Assembly (NCBI GenBank): GCA_964619315.1
Contig: CAZUEH010000005.1
Location: 1 to 64,000, forward strand
Length of the DNA: 64,000 bases
Reading direction: 5' to 3'
Source of the DNA: Fimisoma sp964619315
GTDB lineage: Bacteria > Bacillota > Clostridia > Peptostreptococcales > Anaerovoracaceae
The notes under the pieces are model-generated. The model saw only the letters and a program-made list of their open reading frames with translations. It searched no databases and had not been told where the DNA came from. The first letter of the stretch is position 1. Each line of letters begins with the position of its first letter. The translations under genes and the position numbers were made by a program. This document shows, piece by piece, positions 42,412 through 51,216 of this stretch.

Positions 42412-42876
42412 CTAAAATCTTTCTTTCATTTTTCTGTCAATATCGCGTGCCGCATCTCGTTTGGCTATGGTATCACGCTTGTCATAATCTTTTTTTCCTC
42501 GTGCTACGGCAATTTCGATTTTTGCCCGGCCGTCAGCATTGATATACATAGTCAATGGAACTAATGTCAATCCTTTGAGGGTCGTATACCCGATTAGCTT
42601 TCTGATTTCCTGCTTGTGCAGCAGTAGTTTTCGAGGTCGTATTGGATCTACATTGAATCGGTTTCCTTGCTCATAAGGGCTTATGTTCATTCCGTATATG
42701 AACATTTCCCCTTGCTCTATCTTGGCGTAGCTTTCCTTGATGTTGACCTTGCCTTGCCTAACAGATTTTATTTCTGTTCCAGTCAATACAATTCCAGCTT
42801 CGTAAACTTCTTCTATGAAATAATCGTGCCTCGCCTTTTTATTGTTTGCTATAAGCTTTCGCTCTCTCTTTGGCAT
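42412..42876 (-). CDS. smpB: SsrA-binding protein SmpB
   Basis: A 154-residue protein that delivers tmRNA to stalled ribosomes. Conserved parts are the N-terminal NKKARHDYFI, the GIVLTGTEIKSVRQGKVNIKESY stretch (given here as two adjoining motifs, GIVLTGTEIKS and VRQGKVNIKES), and the C-terminal basic tail KKDYDKRD.IAKRDA that enters the mRNA channel. The length is normal. Its partner ssrA lies downstream on the same strand. lepB is 39 bases upstream, suggesting a shared transcript. Confidence 0.97.
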   Translation of the reverse strand: MPKRERKLIANNKKARHDYFIEEVYEAGIVLTGTEIKSVRQGKVNIKESYAKIEQGEMFIYGMNISPYEQGNRFNVDPIRPRKLLLHKQEIRKLIGYTTLKGLTLVPLTMYINADGRAKIEIAVARGKKDYDKRDTIAKRDAARDIDRKMKERF

Positions 42877-42915
42877 AATTTTCTCCCAAATCTCATCTTT
42901 CTCTATTGTTGTATT

Positions 42916-43443
42916 TTAGCCGAAGGTTCTAATGCTGTTAAATGGAAAAACCCTCAAGACTACTTTGCCAACTATATTTTCCTGGTCTATTTGTCCTACG
43001 GAATCAGAACGGCTGTCTTGGCTTACCGCCCTATTATCCCCCATTACAAAGACCTTGCCTTCTCCTACGACTATTTCTTCCATGTCACCAGACATGCCCT
43101 GCTCTGCTATGTAACCCTCTTCATCAATAGTCTCTTCATTTCTTATTACATATCCGTCAACTACCTTGATAGTATCTCCCGGTAATCCTATGACTCTTTT
43201 GATTAGGTTTTTTTCCTTGCCGTTTTCATCAACAAGGGAGGATTTAAATATTATTACATTACCATACTCTATGTCGCCAAACATTTTATATGATTGCTTA
43301 CTAACTATTACGTAGTCACCAGAATTGAAAGTGGGTTCCATAGAACTTTGCTGTACTATTATAGGTCTAAAAAAGAATAACACAATTGCAGCAATTAGTA
43401 ACGCTATTGCAATATCTCTTATCCATGCTAATGTTTCTTTCAT
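42916..43443 (-). CDS. lepB: Signal peptidase I
   Basis: A 175-residue type I signal peptidase that cleaves secretory signal peptides on the outer face of the membrane. One N-terminal membrane anchor (about residues 9-28) is followed by the catalytic Ser34 in SSMEPT and the general base Lys82 in IKRVIGLPGD. The MGDNR box is at about residue 136. The compact form is typical of Gram-positive SipS-type enzymes. It lies 22 bases downstream of the pseudouridine synthase gene on the same strand. Confidence 0.95.
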   Translation of the reverse strand: MKETLAWIRDIAIALLIAAIVLFFFRPIIVQQSSMEPTFNSGDYVIVSKQSYKMFGDIEYGNVIIFKSSLVDENGKEKNLIKRVIGLPGDTIKVVDGYVIRNEETIDEEGYIAEQGMSGDMEEIVVGEGKVFVMGDNRAVSQDSRSDSVGQIDQENIVGKVVLRVFPFNSIRTFG

Positions 43444-43465
43444 TTATTTTCTCCGTAAGTTGGTT

Positions 43466-44455
43466 TTAACCGAATATTTCTTCTTTTATCCTTTGGAATC
43501 TTTCTGGCAACGGACATACAAACTCTTGCCCTTTCAAATAGCTGAGGGGGCCGTCTTCTCTGCAATCAGCAAATCTCAACTCATAGGCGTGTAGAAGCTG
43601 TGTTGTAAGTTCATATTTTGACTTCATAAGATTGTTTGTTGAACGGTTGCCATATTTTACATCGCCAATAATCGGGTAACCCGCAGCAGCAAGCTGAACT
43701 CGGATTTGATGGGTTCGGCCTGTTCTAATCTGTGCCTCAACCAAAGTGTATGGTTTGCTTCCTTTGCTGTATTCTATCGGAAAGGCAGTAGTTTCCATAG
43801 TCCTGCCCTCTTGATCGTCTGCGGTGGTAGAGACCAAGTTTTTGTGTTGGTCTTTTATCATATTGTTTTTCAAATACATGGTCTTTTGCATCTTGCCTGA
43901 AACAATAGCCATGTATACTTTTTCTACCATGTCTCTTTCGCGCAGCATAAAGTTTAATTCCTGTAACGCCGCAGAGGTTTTGCCAAACAACACGAGCCCC
44001 GTTGTGTTTCTATCGAGTCTGTTAGCCGGTGATGGTACAAAAGTTCTATCAATTCTAGGATCGTAATCGCCATTTGCTATAAGGTAATCTATCACTTGAT
44101 TAGCAAGGTGGTTCTTCTTTTCGTTGCTATCACCATGAGTCAAAAGCCCAAAAGGTTTTTCGACCACCAGAATATTATCATCTTCATAAATTACAGTAAA
44201 CTGTTTCTTGGCGGATACTCTCTTTATATTCTTTTGGAGTGCCGTCGCATCCTCCTCAGAAATATATATAGTCACTTCGTCGCCAACGTAAAGAACTGAC
44301 TCAGGTTTGTTTCTCTTGCCATTAACCTTGACGTCTTTTCGTATGAGCTTATATATGTGGCTCAGCGAGGCCTTTGCGAAATATTTTTTTAGAAATCGAT
44401 CAAGTCGCTGGTTCCCTTGATTTTCCAGTATTTTTATTTTTATCATATCACACAT
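43466..44455 (-). CDS. RluA family pseudouridine synthase
   Basis: A 329-residue protein with an N-terminal S4 RNA-binding domain (about 14-75) and a catalytic domain. Catalytic aspartate lies in ANRLDRNTTGL; the VVEKPFGLLTHGD opening and GRTHQIRVQLAAAGYPI motif are also typical. It isomerises uridine in rRNA or tRNA; the RluC/RluD-type S4 arrangement suggests 23S rRNA. The first ATG (44455) has no clear ribosome site and lies next to a TATAAT, so the next ATG (44446) is a possible start. Confidence 0.9.
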   Translation of the reverse strand: MCDMIKIKILENQGNQRLDRFLKKYFAKASLSHIYKLIRKDVKVNGKRNKPESVLYVGDEVTIYISEEDATALQKNIKRVSAKKQFTVIYEDDNILVVEKPFGLLTHGDSNEKKNHLANQVIDYLIANGDYDPRIDRTFVPSPANRLDRNTTGLVLFGKTSAALQELNFMLRERDMVEKVYMAIVSGKMQKTMYLKNNMIKDQHKNLVSTTADDQEGRTMETTAFPIEYSKGSKPYTLVEAQIRTGRTHQIRVQLAAAGYPIIGDVKYGNRSTNNLMKSKYELTTQLLHAYELRFADCREDGPLSYLKGQEFVCPLPERFQRIKEEIFG

Positions 44456-44527
44456 TATACACTAAAACACCTTGAGAAAAAAGTGCTAATCTGTTAAAAT
44501 GTGTATGTAACATGTTTGGAGGGAATT

Positions 44528-45013
44528 ATGAAAAAATTTAAAGACTTTTTATATGACAAAAATGATATATTTATCGCCTTGCTTATTTTGTTAGCGGCGT
44601 CTTTGATAATCATATGGAGGATGAATGCCATTATAGATTATCCTAAAGAACTTGTGGGCAAAAACACTCCACCTGTAGAAGAACCAGTACCGCCTGCAGA
44701 AACTATTGATGACGAAGGCGACTCTGATGACGGCGGTTCAGATAAAAATGACGCCCCAGATGATTCGAGTGACTCTGATGCTGTTTGGGCTAATGGAGTT
44801 CTTAAAAAAGAAATCACAGTCAAAGTTGAAGGCGATAGTGCTTCAGCTGCCATACAATGTTTAGTAGACGCAGGGCTTTTTGATAGCTATCAGGACTACC
44901 AATCCACTTGCACAAGCGAAGGAATGGACCATGAAAAGGTTCAGGCCGGAACGTTTACTTTTGCAAAGGGGCTTTCCAAAGTGGCCGTTGCCAAAACTAT
45001 AAATTGGAGCTAA
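44528..45013 (+). CDS. Membrane-anchored protein with MltG/YceG N-domain-like region
   Basis: A 161-residue protein: a short basic cytoplasmic start, one membrane segment (about 14-31), a low-complexity acidic linker rich in Asp, Ser, Glu and Pro (about 45-90), and an exposed domain (about 97-160). The exposed part (EITVKVEGDSASAAIQCLVD... and QAGTFTFAKG) resembles the LysM-like N-subdomain of the endolytic transglycosylase MltG. The catalytic glutamate domain of MltG is absent, so a binding rather than cutting role is likely. The start is ATG 44528 after TTTGGAGGG; a longer frame from 44501 is rejected. Confidence 0.65.
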   Translation: MKKFKDFLYDKNDIFIALLILLAASLIIIWRMNAIIDYPKELVGKNTPPVEEPVPPAETIDDEGDSDDGGSDKNDAPDDSSDSDAVWANGVLKKEITVKVEGDSASAAIQCLVDAGLFDSYQDYQSTCTSEGMDHEKVQAGTFTFAKGLSKVAVAKTINWS

Positions 45014-45028
45014 TCTTCAAATAAAATC

Positions 45029-45071
45029 AAACCATAGAAAATTTCAAAATGCGAGTTTCTATGGTTTTTTA
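45029..45071 (+). terminator. Intrinsic terminator
   Basis: AAACCATAGAAA and TTTCTATGGTTT form a 12-bp stem followed by TTTAATTG. Confidence 0.85.
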
Positions 45072-45095
45072 ATTGTCCAAAAGGAAAATGATGTC

Positions 45096-45124
45096 TTTCC
45101 ATCTGACGTTTGTTAGTGTATAAT
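45096..45124 (+). promoter_or_regulatory. fba promoter
   Basis: TTTCCA (45096-45101), 17 bases, then a perfect TATAAT (45119-45124), 36 bases before the fba ATG. Confidence 0.6.
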
Positions 45125-45160
45125 GGAGACAAATCCATTTAGAAATATTGGAGGTTTAAA

Positions 45161-46090
45161 ATGGCATTAGTAACAACAAAAGAAATGTTTGAAAAAGCTC
45201 TAAAGTCCGATTACGCTATAGGCGCTTTTAATGTAAATAACATGGAAATTATACAGGGAATAGTAGATGCTGCTCAAGAAGAAAAAGCTGCATTGATTCT
45301 TCAAGTTTCCGCGGGCGCTCGCAAATACGCAAAACCTGCTTACCTAACAAAATTAGTAGAAGCAGCCATCGAAGATACCGGTTTAGACATAGCTCTTCAC
45401 CTGGATCACGGCGAAGATTTTGATATTTGCAAAAAATGCGTAGATGATGGTTTCACTTCCGTAATGATTGATGGCTCTAAGCACCCATTTGAAGAAAACA
45501 TCAGAATTACTAAGGAAGTAGTTGAGTATGCTCATGCTCACGGCGTTGTAGTTGAAGCTGAGTTGGGCAAATTAGCTGGAATTGAAGACAACATCAATGT
45601 TGATGCTCGTTCAGCAACCTTTACAGACCCGCAGGAAGCCGCTGAGTTCGTCGAAAGAACAGGCGTTGACTCTTTGGCCATAGCTATAGGCACAAGCCAC
45701 GGGGCATATAAATTTAAAGGGGATCCATACCTTGACTTTGAAAGACTGAAAACCATTCAAGGCCTAATCCCTAACACTCCACTTGTACTACATGGTGCTT
45801 CAACTGTACTCAAAGAGTTCGTTGACAAATGTAATATGTACGGTGGCAATATCCCAGGTACTCAAGGTGTTCCTGAGGAAATGATAAGAGAAGCTACTAA
45901 GCATGGTGTTTGTAAAGTCAACATAGATACCGATCTTCGTCTTGCTCTTACTGCTGAAATCCGCAAGTTCCTTATGGAAAACCCAGCAGAGTTTGACCCT
46001 CGTAAGTATCTTGGCCCAGGCAGAGATGCTATAAAAGCAATGGTTCAACATAAAATTAAAAACGTTCTTAACTGTTCAGGCACTCTATAG
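45161..46090 (+). CDS. fba: Class II fructose-1,6-bisphosphate aldolase
   Basis: A 309-residue zinc-dependent glycolytic aldolase interconverting fructose-1,6-bisphosphate with dihydroxyacetone phosphate and glyceraldehyde-3-phosphate. Seen: GAFNVNN near residue 21, the catalytic/zinc-binding HLDHGEDF near 80, the zinc histidine in AIGTSHGAYKF, LHGASTV, and NIDTDLR with phosphate contacts. It is a single gene with its own promoter and terminator. A tagatose- or sulfo-sugar aldolase is possible in principle, but the length and motifs fit Fba. Confidence 0.95.
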   Translation: MALVTTKEMFEKALKSDYAIGAFNVNNMEIIQGIVDAAQEEKAALILQVSAGARKYAKPAYLTKLVEAAIEDTGLDIALHLDHGEDFDICKKCVDDGFTSVMIDGSKHPFEENIRITKEVVEYAHAHGVVVEAELGKLAGIEDNINVDARSATFTDPQEAAEFVERTGVDSLAIAIGTSHGAYKFKGDPYLDFERLKTIQGLIPNTPLVLHGASTVLKEFVDKCNMYGGNIPGTQGVPEEMIREATKHGVCKVNIDTDLRLALTAEIRKFLMENPAEFDPRKYLGPGRDAIKAMVQHKIKNVLNCSGTL

Positions 46091-46122
46091 GTTGCCCAAC
46101 AGAACATAAGACAGTAATAAGT

Positions 46123-46159
46123 AGGCAGTACAAAACAATTTTGTACTGCCTATATTTTA
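46123..46159 (+). terminator. fba terminator
   Basis: AGGCAGTACAAAA-CAA-TTTTGTACTGCCT, followed by ATATTTTA. Confidence 0.85.
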
Positions 46160-46164
46160 TCCCA

Positions 46165-46195
46165 CAAAAAAGCCACAGGAATATTCCTGTGGCTT
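46165..46195 (-). terminator. Terminator of the papain-like gene
   Basis: On the minus strand AAGCCACAGGAATATTCCTG and the matching arm close a stem, followed by TTTTTTGTG. Confidence 0.8.
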
Positions 46196-46208
46196 ACTTT
46201 TATTTTTC

Positions 46209-46751
46209 TTACATTGCTGCTTCGCCCATTCTCAGATGTCCTATTTTGCCTCTGAAAACTTCTGCAACTTCTGGTAGCCTCGACAAATCTACAGGTCTAA
46301 CCAAGCATGGGTCTGTATTTTTTTCGATAGCTCCTGCCTCACTTAAAGCATGATACACAAACTGTGAGCAAAAGAAATAATCTTTTCTCTCATATTTTTT
46401 ACCAACTCCACACATCGGCAAACCTAGTATGCTATATCTGTACTTCTCTTTGTTGTTCTCCATGTGTTCAAGGATTTTAACAAGCCTTTTATAAATTATA
46501 TCGCTTATTTGCAATTCGTAAACAGCACAGTCCATGTCGTCAGAATCTCCCAAGACTCCTTCGTGTACACTTTCTGTTACAAACCCTGCTGGCAGTATCA
46601 ACCTTTTGTATTTTCTTGCAAAAGTGTATAACTCGTCAAAATTTCTGTCTAAAGATATTGCGGAATGAGTAAACTCGTTCCTAGTTGCCATATAAATTAT
46701 TTTGGAGGGAACAGTCGTACTTTTTGTGAGTAAAATATATATGCTTTTCAT
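46209..46751 (-). CDS. YiiX-like permuted papain-fold protein
   Basis: A 180-residue protein with features of the YiiX/YebB-type circularly permuted NlpC/P60 superfamily: a histidine in NEFTHSAIS near residue 26 precedes the nucleophilic cysteine in FFCSQFVYHAL near residue 130, the reverse of classical order. No signal peptide is seen, so it probably acts in the cytosol, as a peptidase or lipid/acyl hydrolase; the substrate is unknown. The start is ATG 46751, five bases after GGAGG; an ATG 12 bases upstream precedes that site. Single-gene unit with its own terminator. Confidence 0.65.
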   Translation of the reverse strand: MKSIYILLTKSTTVPSKIIYMATRNEFTHSAISLDRNFDELYTFARKYKRLILPAGFVTESVHEGVLGDSDDMDCAVYELQISDIIYKRLVKILEHMENNKEKYRYSILGLPMCGVGKKYERKDYFFCSQFVYHALSEAGAIEKNTDPCLVRPVDLSRLPEVAEVFRGKIGHLRMGEAAM

Positions 46752-46868
46752 TACGACCTCCATAAAATAATATCGTTTTTATGAAAAATGGTATTGTATC
46801 CATCAAACAATACCATTTTAGCATATTCTACTGTAAATTGCATTAAAAAAAATCTTAACTTTTTCTAA

Positions 46869-48302
46869 CTATTTCGTCATAAACTCAGAAAGTAACTGAT
46901 TTTTAATGTTCCAAAGTCTCTGTGAAAGGTCTACATAGTAGGTTTGTGGGTTTTCAAGACGTAATGTTTCGTCCCAAAGAGTGTCCACCTGCTTCAAGCA
47001 GTACTCTCTGATTTCGTCAATTGCAGGACTTTCATAAACGCATTTGCCCTTATCAAAAAGTTGAACTCGAAGGTCTTTGACATAATAGTCTCGGATTTTC
47101 GTTCTTTTCCATATTGCATTCGGGTCGAAAATTTCGTATTCTTCTACCTCTGGCACTATTTCATCAGCTACAGTTATAACATCGCCTCTAGCTTTGCCCG
47201 TTTTCTTATCATAAAGCCTGAACACATGCTTAAACCCAGGATTGGTTATCTTTTCGATGTTTTCAGAAATTTTTATCTTAGGTATCAGTTTCCCTTCTGT
47301 TTCTAGTGCTACCAATTTGTACACGCCTCCGAAAACTGGCTCGGATTTGGCAGTAATAAGTCTCTCGCCAACTCCGAATGAATCTATACACGCACCTTCA
47401 AGGATTACATCTCTAATTATGTATTCATCAAGTGAATTAGATACAACTATCTGGCACTCCTGTAACCCTGCTTCATCTAACATACGTCTCGCCTGTTTTG
47501 TTAGGTAGGCAACGTCACCTGAGTCTATTCTAATAGCCATGTTTTCTGGCTTCATTTCCTTAAAAACTTTGATAGCTGCTGGAACTCCTGATCTTAGTAC
47601 ATTGTAAGTGTCCACTAACAATGTGCAGTTTTCAGGATAAATTTCCGCATATTTTTTAAATGCAAGATATTCATCAGGGTACATCTGCACCCAGCTGTGA
47701 GCCATTGTTCCTAGTGCGGTTATCCCATAGTCTCTGTCTGCAATAGCACACGCCGAACCTGTGCAACCACCTATATATGCCGCTCTTGCCCCATATATGG
47801 CCGCATCTGCCCCATGAGCCCTTCTAGTACCAAACTCCATGACGCCTCTGCCCTTTGCTGCTCTTACAATACGATTGGCCTTAGTTGCAATTAAACTCTG
47901 GTGATTTACAGTAAGCAATACCATTGTTTCTATAAACTGCGCCTGTATTACTGGCCCTCTAACCGTAATTATTGGTTCGTGCGGAAAAATAGGGGTTCCC
48001 TCAGGTACAGCCCAAACATCACACTGGAATTTGAATTCCTTTAGGTACTGTAAAAATTCCTCGCAAAACAAGTTTTTGCTTCTCAAAAACTCCAAGTCTT
48101 CATCGCTGAACTCGAGATTTTTAAGATACTCTATCAGCTGCTCAACTCCTGCCATTACAGCATAGCCGCCCCCATCTGGGACTCTTCTAAAGAACATGTC
48201 GAAATATGCTATGTCATTTGCCATGTCTGTTTCGAAATAACCATTGGCCATAGTCAATTCATAAAAGTCTGTCAACATGGTCAAATTCATTCTGCTTTTC
48301 AT
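46869..48302 (-). CDS. pncB: Nicotinate phosphoribosyltransferase
   Basis: A 477-residue enzyme that joins nicotinate and PRPP to nicotinate mononucleotide, using ATP, in NAD salvage. Seen: TDFYELTMANGYF near residue 12, EFGTRRAHG near 157, the GTMAHSWVQMYP segment with the phosphorylated-histidine region near 200, and RIDSGDVAYL for phosphate binding. The start is ATG 48302 after GGAGGAAA; a longer frame overlaps the end of uvrA and is rejected. It follows uvrA by 20 bases and is probably co-transcribed with uvrBA. Confidence 0.95.
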   Translation of the reverse strand: MKSRMNLTMLTDFYELTMANGYFETDMANDIAYFDMFFRRVPDGGGYAVMAGVEQLIEYLKNLEFSDEDLEFLRSKNLFCEEFLQYLKEFKFQCDVWAVPEGTPIFPHEPIITVRGPVIQAQFIETMVLLTVNHQSLIATKANRIVRAAKGRGVMEFGTRRAHGADAAIYGARAAYIGGCTGSACAIADRDYGITALGTMAHSWVQMYPDEYLAFKKYAEIYPENCTLLVDTYNVLRSGVPAAIKVFKEMKPENMAIRIDSGDVAYLTKQARRMLDEAGLQECQIVVSNSLDEYIIRDVILEGACIDSFGVGERLITAKSEPVFGGVYKLVALETEGKLIPKIKISENIEKITNPGFKHVFRLYDKKTGKARGDVITVADEIVPEVEEYEIFDPNAIWKRTKIRDYYVKDLRVQLFDKGKCVYESPAIDEIREYCLKQVDTLWDETLRLENPQTYYVDLSQRLWNIKNQLLSEFMTK

Positions 48303-48322
48303 TGGGATTTCCTCCGCTTTTA

Positions 48323-51157
48323 TTATTTCAGAAGTTTCTTGAGAAATTGCCCCGTGTAAGACTCCTTGCATTCTGCCACTTCCTCAGGACTTCCTATGGT
48401 TACAATCGTGCCGCCTCTATCTCCACCGTCAGGTCCAAGATCTATAATGTGGTCAGCCCTCTTTATAACATCCAAATTGTGTTCGATTACTACTACTGTA
48501 TTGCCCGCGTCTACTAACTTATCCATCACTGATATGAGCTTCTCCACATCTGCAAAGTGAAGGCCTGTAGTAGGTTCGTCTAAAATATATAGCGTTTTGC
48601 CTGTGCTTCTCTTGGATAGTTCCGTCGCCAGCTTGATTCGCTGCGCCTCTCCACCCGAAAGTTGGGTTGAAGGTTGGCCTAGTTTAATGTATCCTAAGCC
48701 GACTTCCTCCATGGTTCCAAGCACTCTAGAAATGCTAGGTATATTCTTAAAGAATTCTACCCCTTCTGTAACACTCATGTCAAGTACGTCAAATATATTC
48801 TTGCCTTTATATTTAACTTCGAGGGTTTCACGATTGTATCTATGGCCTTTGCAGACTTCACAAGGCACATAAACATCTGGTAGAAAATGCATTTCAATCT
48901 TGATTATACCATCGCCACTACACGCCTCGCAACGACCACCTTTTACATTAAAGCTGAATCTTCCCTTGCCAAAGCCTCTTATCTTAGCTTCAGGCAAGCT
49001 TGCAAACAAATCTCGAATTGCTGTAAACATTCCAGTATAAGTTGCTGGATTGGAACGTGGAGTCCTGCCTATAGGCGATTGGTCTATATCAATAACCTTG
49101 TCAATATGCTCTATTCCCAATATTTCATCGTGGGCGCCAGCCTCTTCCAAAGTTCTATTTGTAATGTGCGAAACTCCCTTATATAGAATTTCGTTTATTA
49201 GGCTGCTCTTGCCTGAACCAGAAACGCCTGTTACACATACTAATTTTCCTAGCGGAAATTCGGCATCAACATTTTTGAGGTTGTTCTGTCTAGCCCCTTT
49301 TATTATGAGTGATTTGCCATTGCCAGCTCTTCTCTTTTTAGGCACAGCTATTTTTTTAACACCCGAAAGGTATTGACCTGTTACAGATCTTTCGCACTTT
49401 TTAATGTCTTCAACAGTTCCCTGGGCAACTAACTGTCCGCCATGAATACCTGCTCCTGGCCCTATATCTACTATGTGATCAGCAGCATACATGGTGTCTT
49501 CGTCATGCTCTACTACTAAAAGAGTATTGCCTATATCCGTTAGATGTCTAAGGGTCATCAACAGCTTTTCATTATCCTTTTGATGAAGCCCTATGCTTGG
49601 CTCGTCTAAAATATACAAAACTCCTACTAAGCTTGAGCCTATCTGAGTAGCAAGTCTTATTCGCTGGGATTCTCCTCCTGAAAGGTTTCCAGCCGCACGG
49701 CTCAAAGTCAAATAATCGAGGCCTACGTCTATTAAAAACTTGAGTCTTTCCCTAATTTCTTTTATTATCTGACGAGCTATAGTCGTGTCCTTTTCGGAAA
49801 GCTCTAAAGTCTCAATAAAGTTCAGTCCATCTCTTATGGCCATATCTGAAAACTCTGCTATATTTTTGTCGCCAATTGTTACAGCTAATATTTCAGGTTT
49901 GAATCGTTTGCCATTACACTCTGAGCAAACATCTATAGTCATATACTCTTCCATCCTCTTCTTAAAATATTCGGAGGAAGTTTCTCTGTATCTTCTTTCT
50001 ATATTATTGACAACGCCCTCAAATGGCCTGTCCTGTAATGACTTATTGCCTGTGTTACGGCTTACATAATGATATTTTAGATGTCTTTCGCCAGTTCCAT
50101 ACAAAAGCTCTTGTACAAACTTTTCGGGCAAATCTTTGAGAGGTTTGTTTATGTCTACTTTATTATCCTCTGCCAATGCGTCTACCATCTGTCTATAAAA
50201 CCCGCTAAACTCCATCGAGCCAAATACTAATGACAGCGCGCCATCAGCAATGCTTAAATCTTTGTTCACTATCTTATGTGGGTCAAGTTTTTGGGTGAAT
50301 CCGATACCGCTACAAACCGGGCATGCTCCAAAAGGCGCATTAAATGAGAACATTCGAGGCTCTAACTCCTCAATGCTCACTCCGTGTTCAGGACAGGCTA
50401 ACTTGCTACTAAAAGTCTTTTCGTAATGCCAATCATAAAAATCCCCAACTATGTTCACAAGGCCCTCTGCATGAGACATTGCAAGCTCACAAGCTTCTGA
50501 GATTCGTCCTTCTTGTCCAGGTTTTACTATTATTCTGTCTACCACTATTTCTATTGTGTGTTTGAAGGTTTTTTCCAGCTTTATCTCGTCTTCATCAATT
50601 TGCTTTATTTCACCATCGATTCTGACCCTGCTAAATCCTTCTTTCTTTATCATTTGAAGAGTTTTTTCATGTTCTCCCTTGCGGCTCCTCACAACAGGCG
50701 CCATAATCATAAGCTTGGCACCCTCTTCAAATTCCATTATGGTGTCCACAATCTGGTCCACTGACTGGCTTGAAATCAACTGTCCACAAATAGGGCAGTG
50801 AGGTTTGCCGATTCTTGCATATAACAACCTCAAGTAATCGTGTATTTCTGTTACCGTTCCTACTGTGGAACGAGGGTTTCTATTTGTCGTTTTTTGATCT
50901 ATGGAAATAGCAGGCGATAGCCCTTCAATATATTCTACATCGGGTTTTTCCATCTGCCCTAAAAACTGTCTCGCATATGAGGACAAGCTTTCCATATATC
51001 TTCTCTGGCCCTCCGCATATATAGTATCAAACGCCAATGAAGACTTGCCCGAACCAGAAAGCCCGGTAAGCACTACAAACTTATCTCTTGGTATTACTGC
51101 ATCCAAATTCTGCAAATTATTTTCATTGGCACCTTTAATGACGATGTCTTTTGCCAT
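48323..51157 (-). CDS. uvrA: Excinuclease ABC subunit A
   Basis: A 944-residue DNA-damage sensor of nucleotide excision repair, with two ABC ATPase modules. The N-terminal Walker A GLSGSGKSS is near residue 31 and the second, GVSGSGKSS, near 645. The signatures LSGGESQRIRLA and LSGGEAQRIKLA are both present. Zinc modules are visible as CPICG...CPVCSG in the first half and CEACSGDG...CEVCKGHRY in the second. The length is normal. uvrB is 59 bases upstream on the same strand. AAGGAGAA precedes the ATG. Confidence 0.98.
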   Translation of the reverse strand: MAKDIVIKGANENNLQNLDAVIPRDKFVVLTGLSGSGKSSLAFDTIYAEGQRRYMESLSSYARQFLGQMEKPDVEYIEGLSPAISIDQKTTNRNPRSTVGTVTEIHDYLRLLYARIGKPHCPICGQLISSQSVDQIVDTIMEFEEGAKLMIMAPVVRSRKGEHEKTLQMIKKEGFSRVRIDGEIKQIDEDEIKLEKTFKHTIEIVVDRIIVKPGQEGRISEACELAMSHAEGLVNIVGDFYDWHYEKTFSSKLACPEHGVSIEELEPRMFSFNAPFGACPVCSGIGFTQKLDPHKIVNKDLSIADGALSLVFGSMEFSGFYRQMVDALAEDNKVDINKPLKDLPEKFVQELLYGTGERHLKYHYVSRNTGNKSLQDRPFEGVVNNIERRYRETSSEYFKKRMEEYMTIDVCSECNGKRFKPEILAVTIGDKNIAEFSDMAIRDGLNFIETLELSEKDTTIARQIIKEIRERLKFLIDVGLDYLTLSRAAGNLSGGESQRIRLATQIGSSLVGVLYILDEPSIGLHQKDNEKLLMTLRHLTDIGNTLLVVEHDEDTMYAADHIVDIGPGAGIHGGQLVAQGTVEDIKKCERSVTGQYLSGVKKIAVPKKRRAGNGKSLIIKGARQNNLKNVDAEFPLGKLVCVTGVSGSGKSSLINEILYKGVSHITNRTLEEAGAHDEILGIEHIDKVIDIDQSPIGRTPRSNPATYTGMFTAIRDLFASLPEAKIRGFGKGRFSFNVKGGRCEACSGDGIIKIEMHFLPDVYVPCEVCKGHRYNRETLEVKYKGKNIFDVLDMSVTEGVEFFKNIPSISRVLGTMEEVGLGYIKLGQPSTQLSGGEAQRIKLATELSKRSTGKTLYILDEPTTGLHFADVEKLISVMDKLVDAGNTVVVIEHNLDVIKRADHIIDLGPDGGDRGGTIVTIGSPEEVAECKESYTGQFLKKLLK

Positions 51158-51216
51158 TATCTGTTCTCCTTTCGTAGGTTTGTGTTAGCCAGTAGTTCTA
51201 ATTTTGTCCCATTAAC

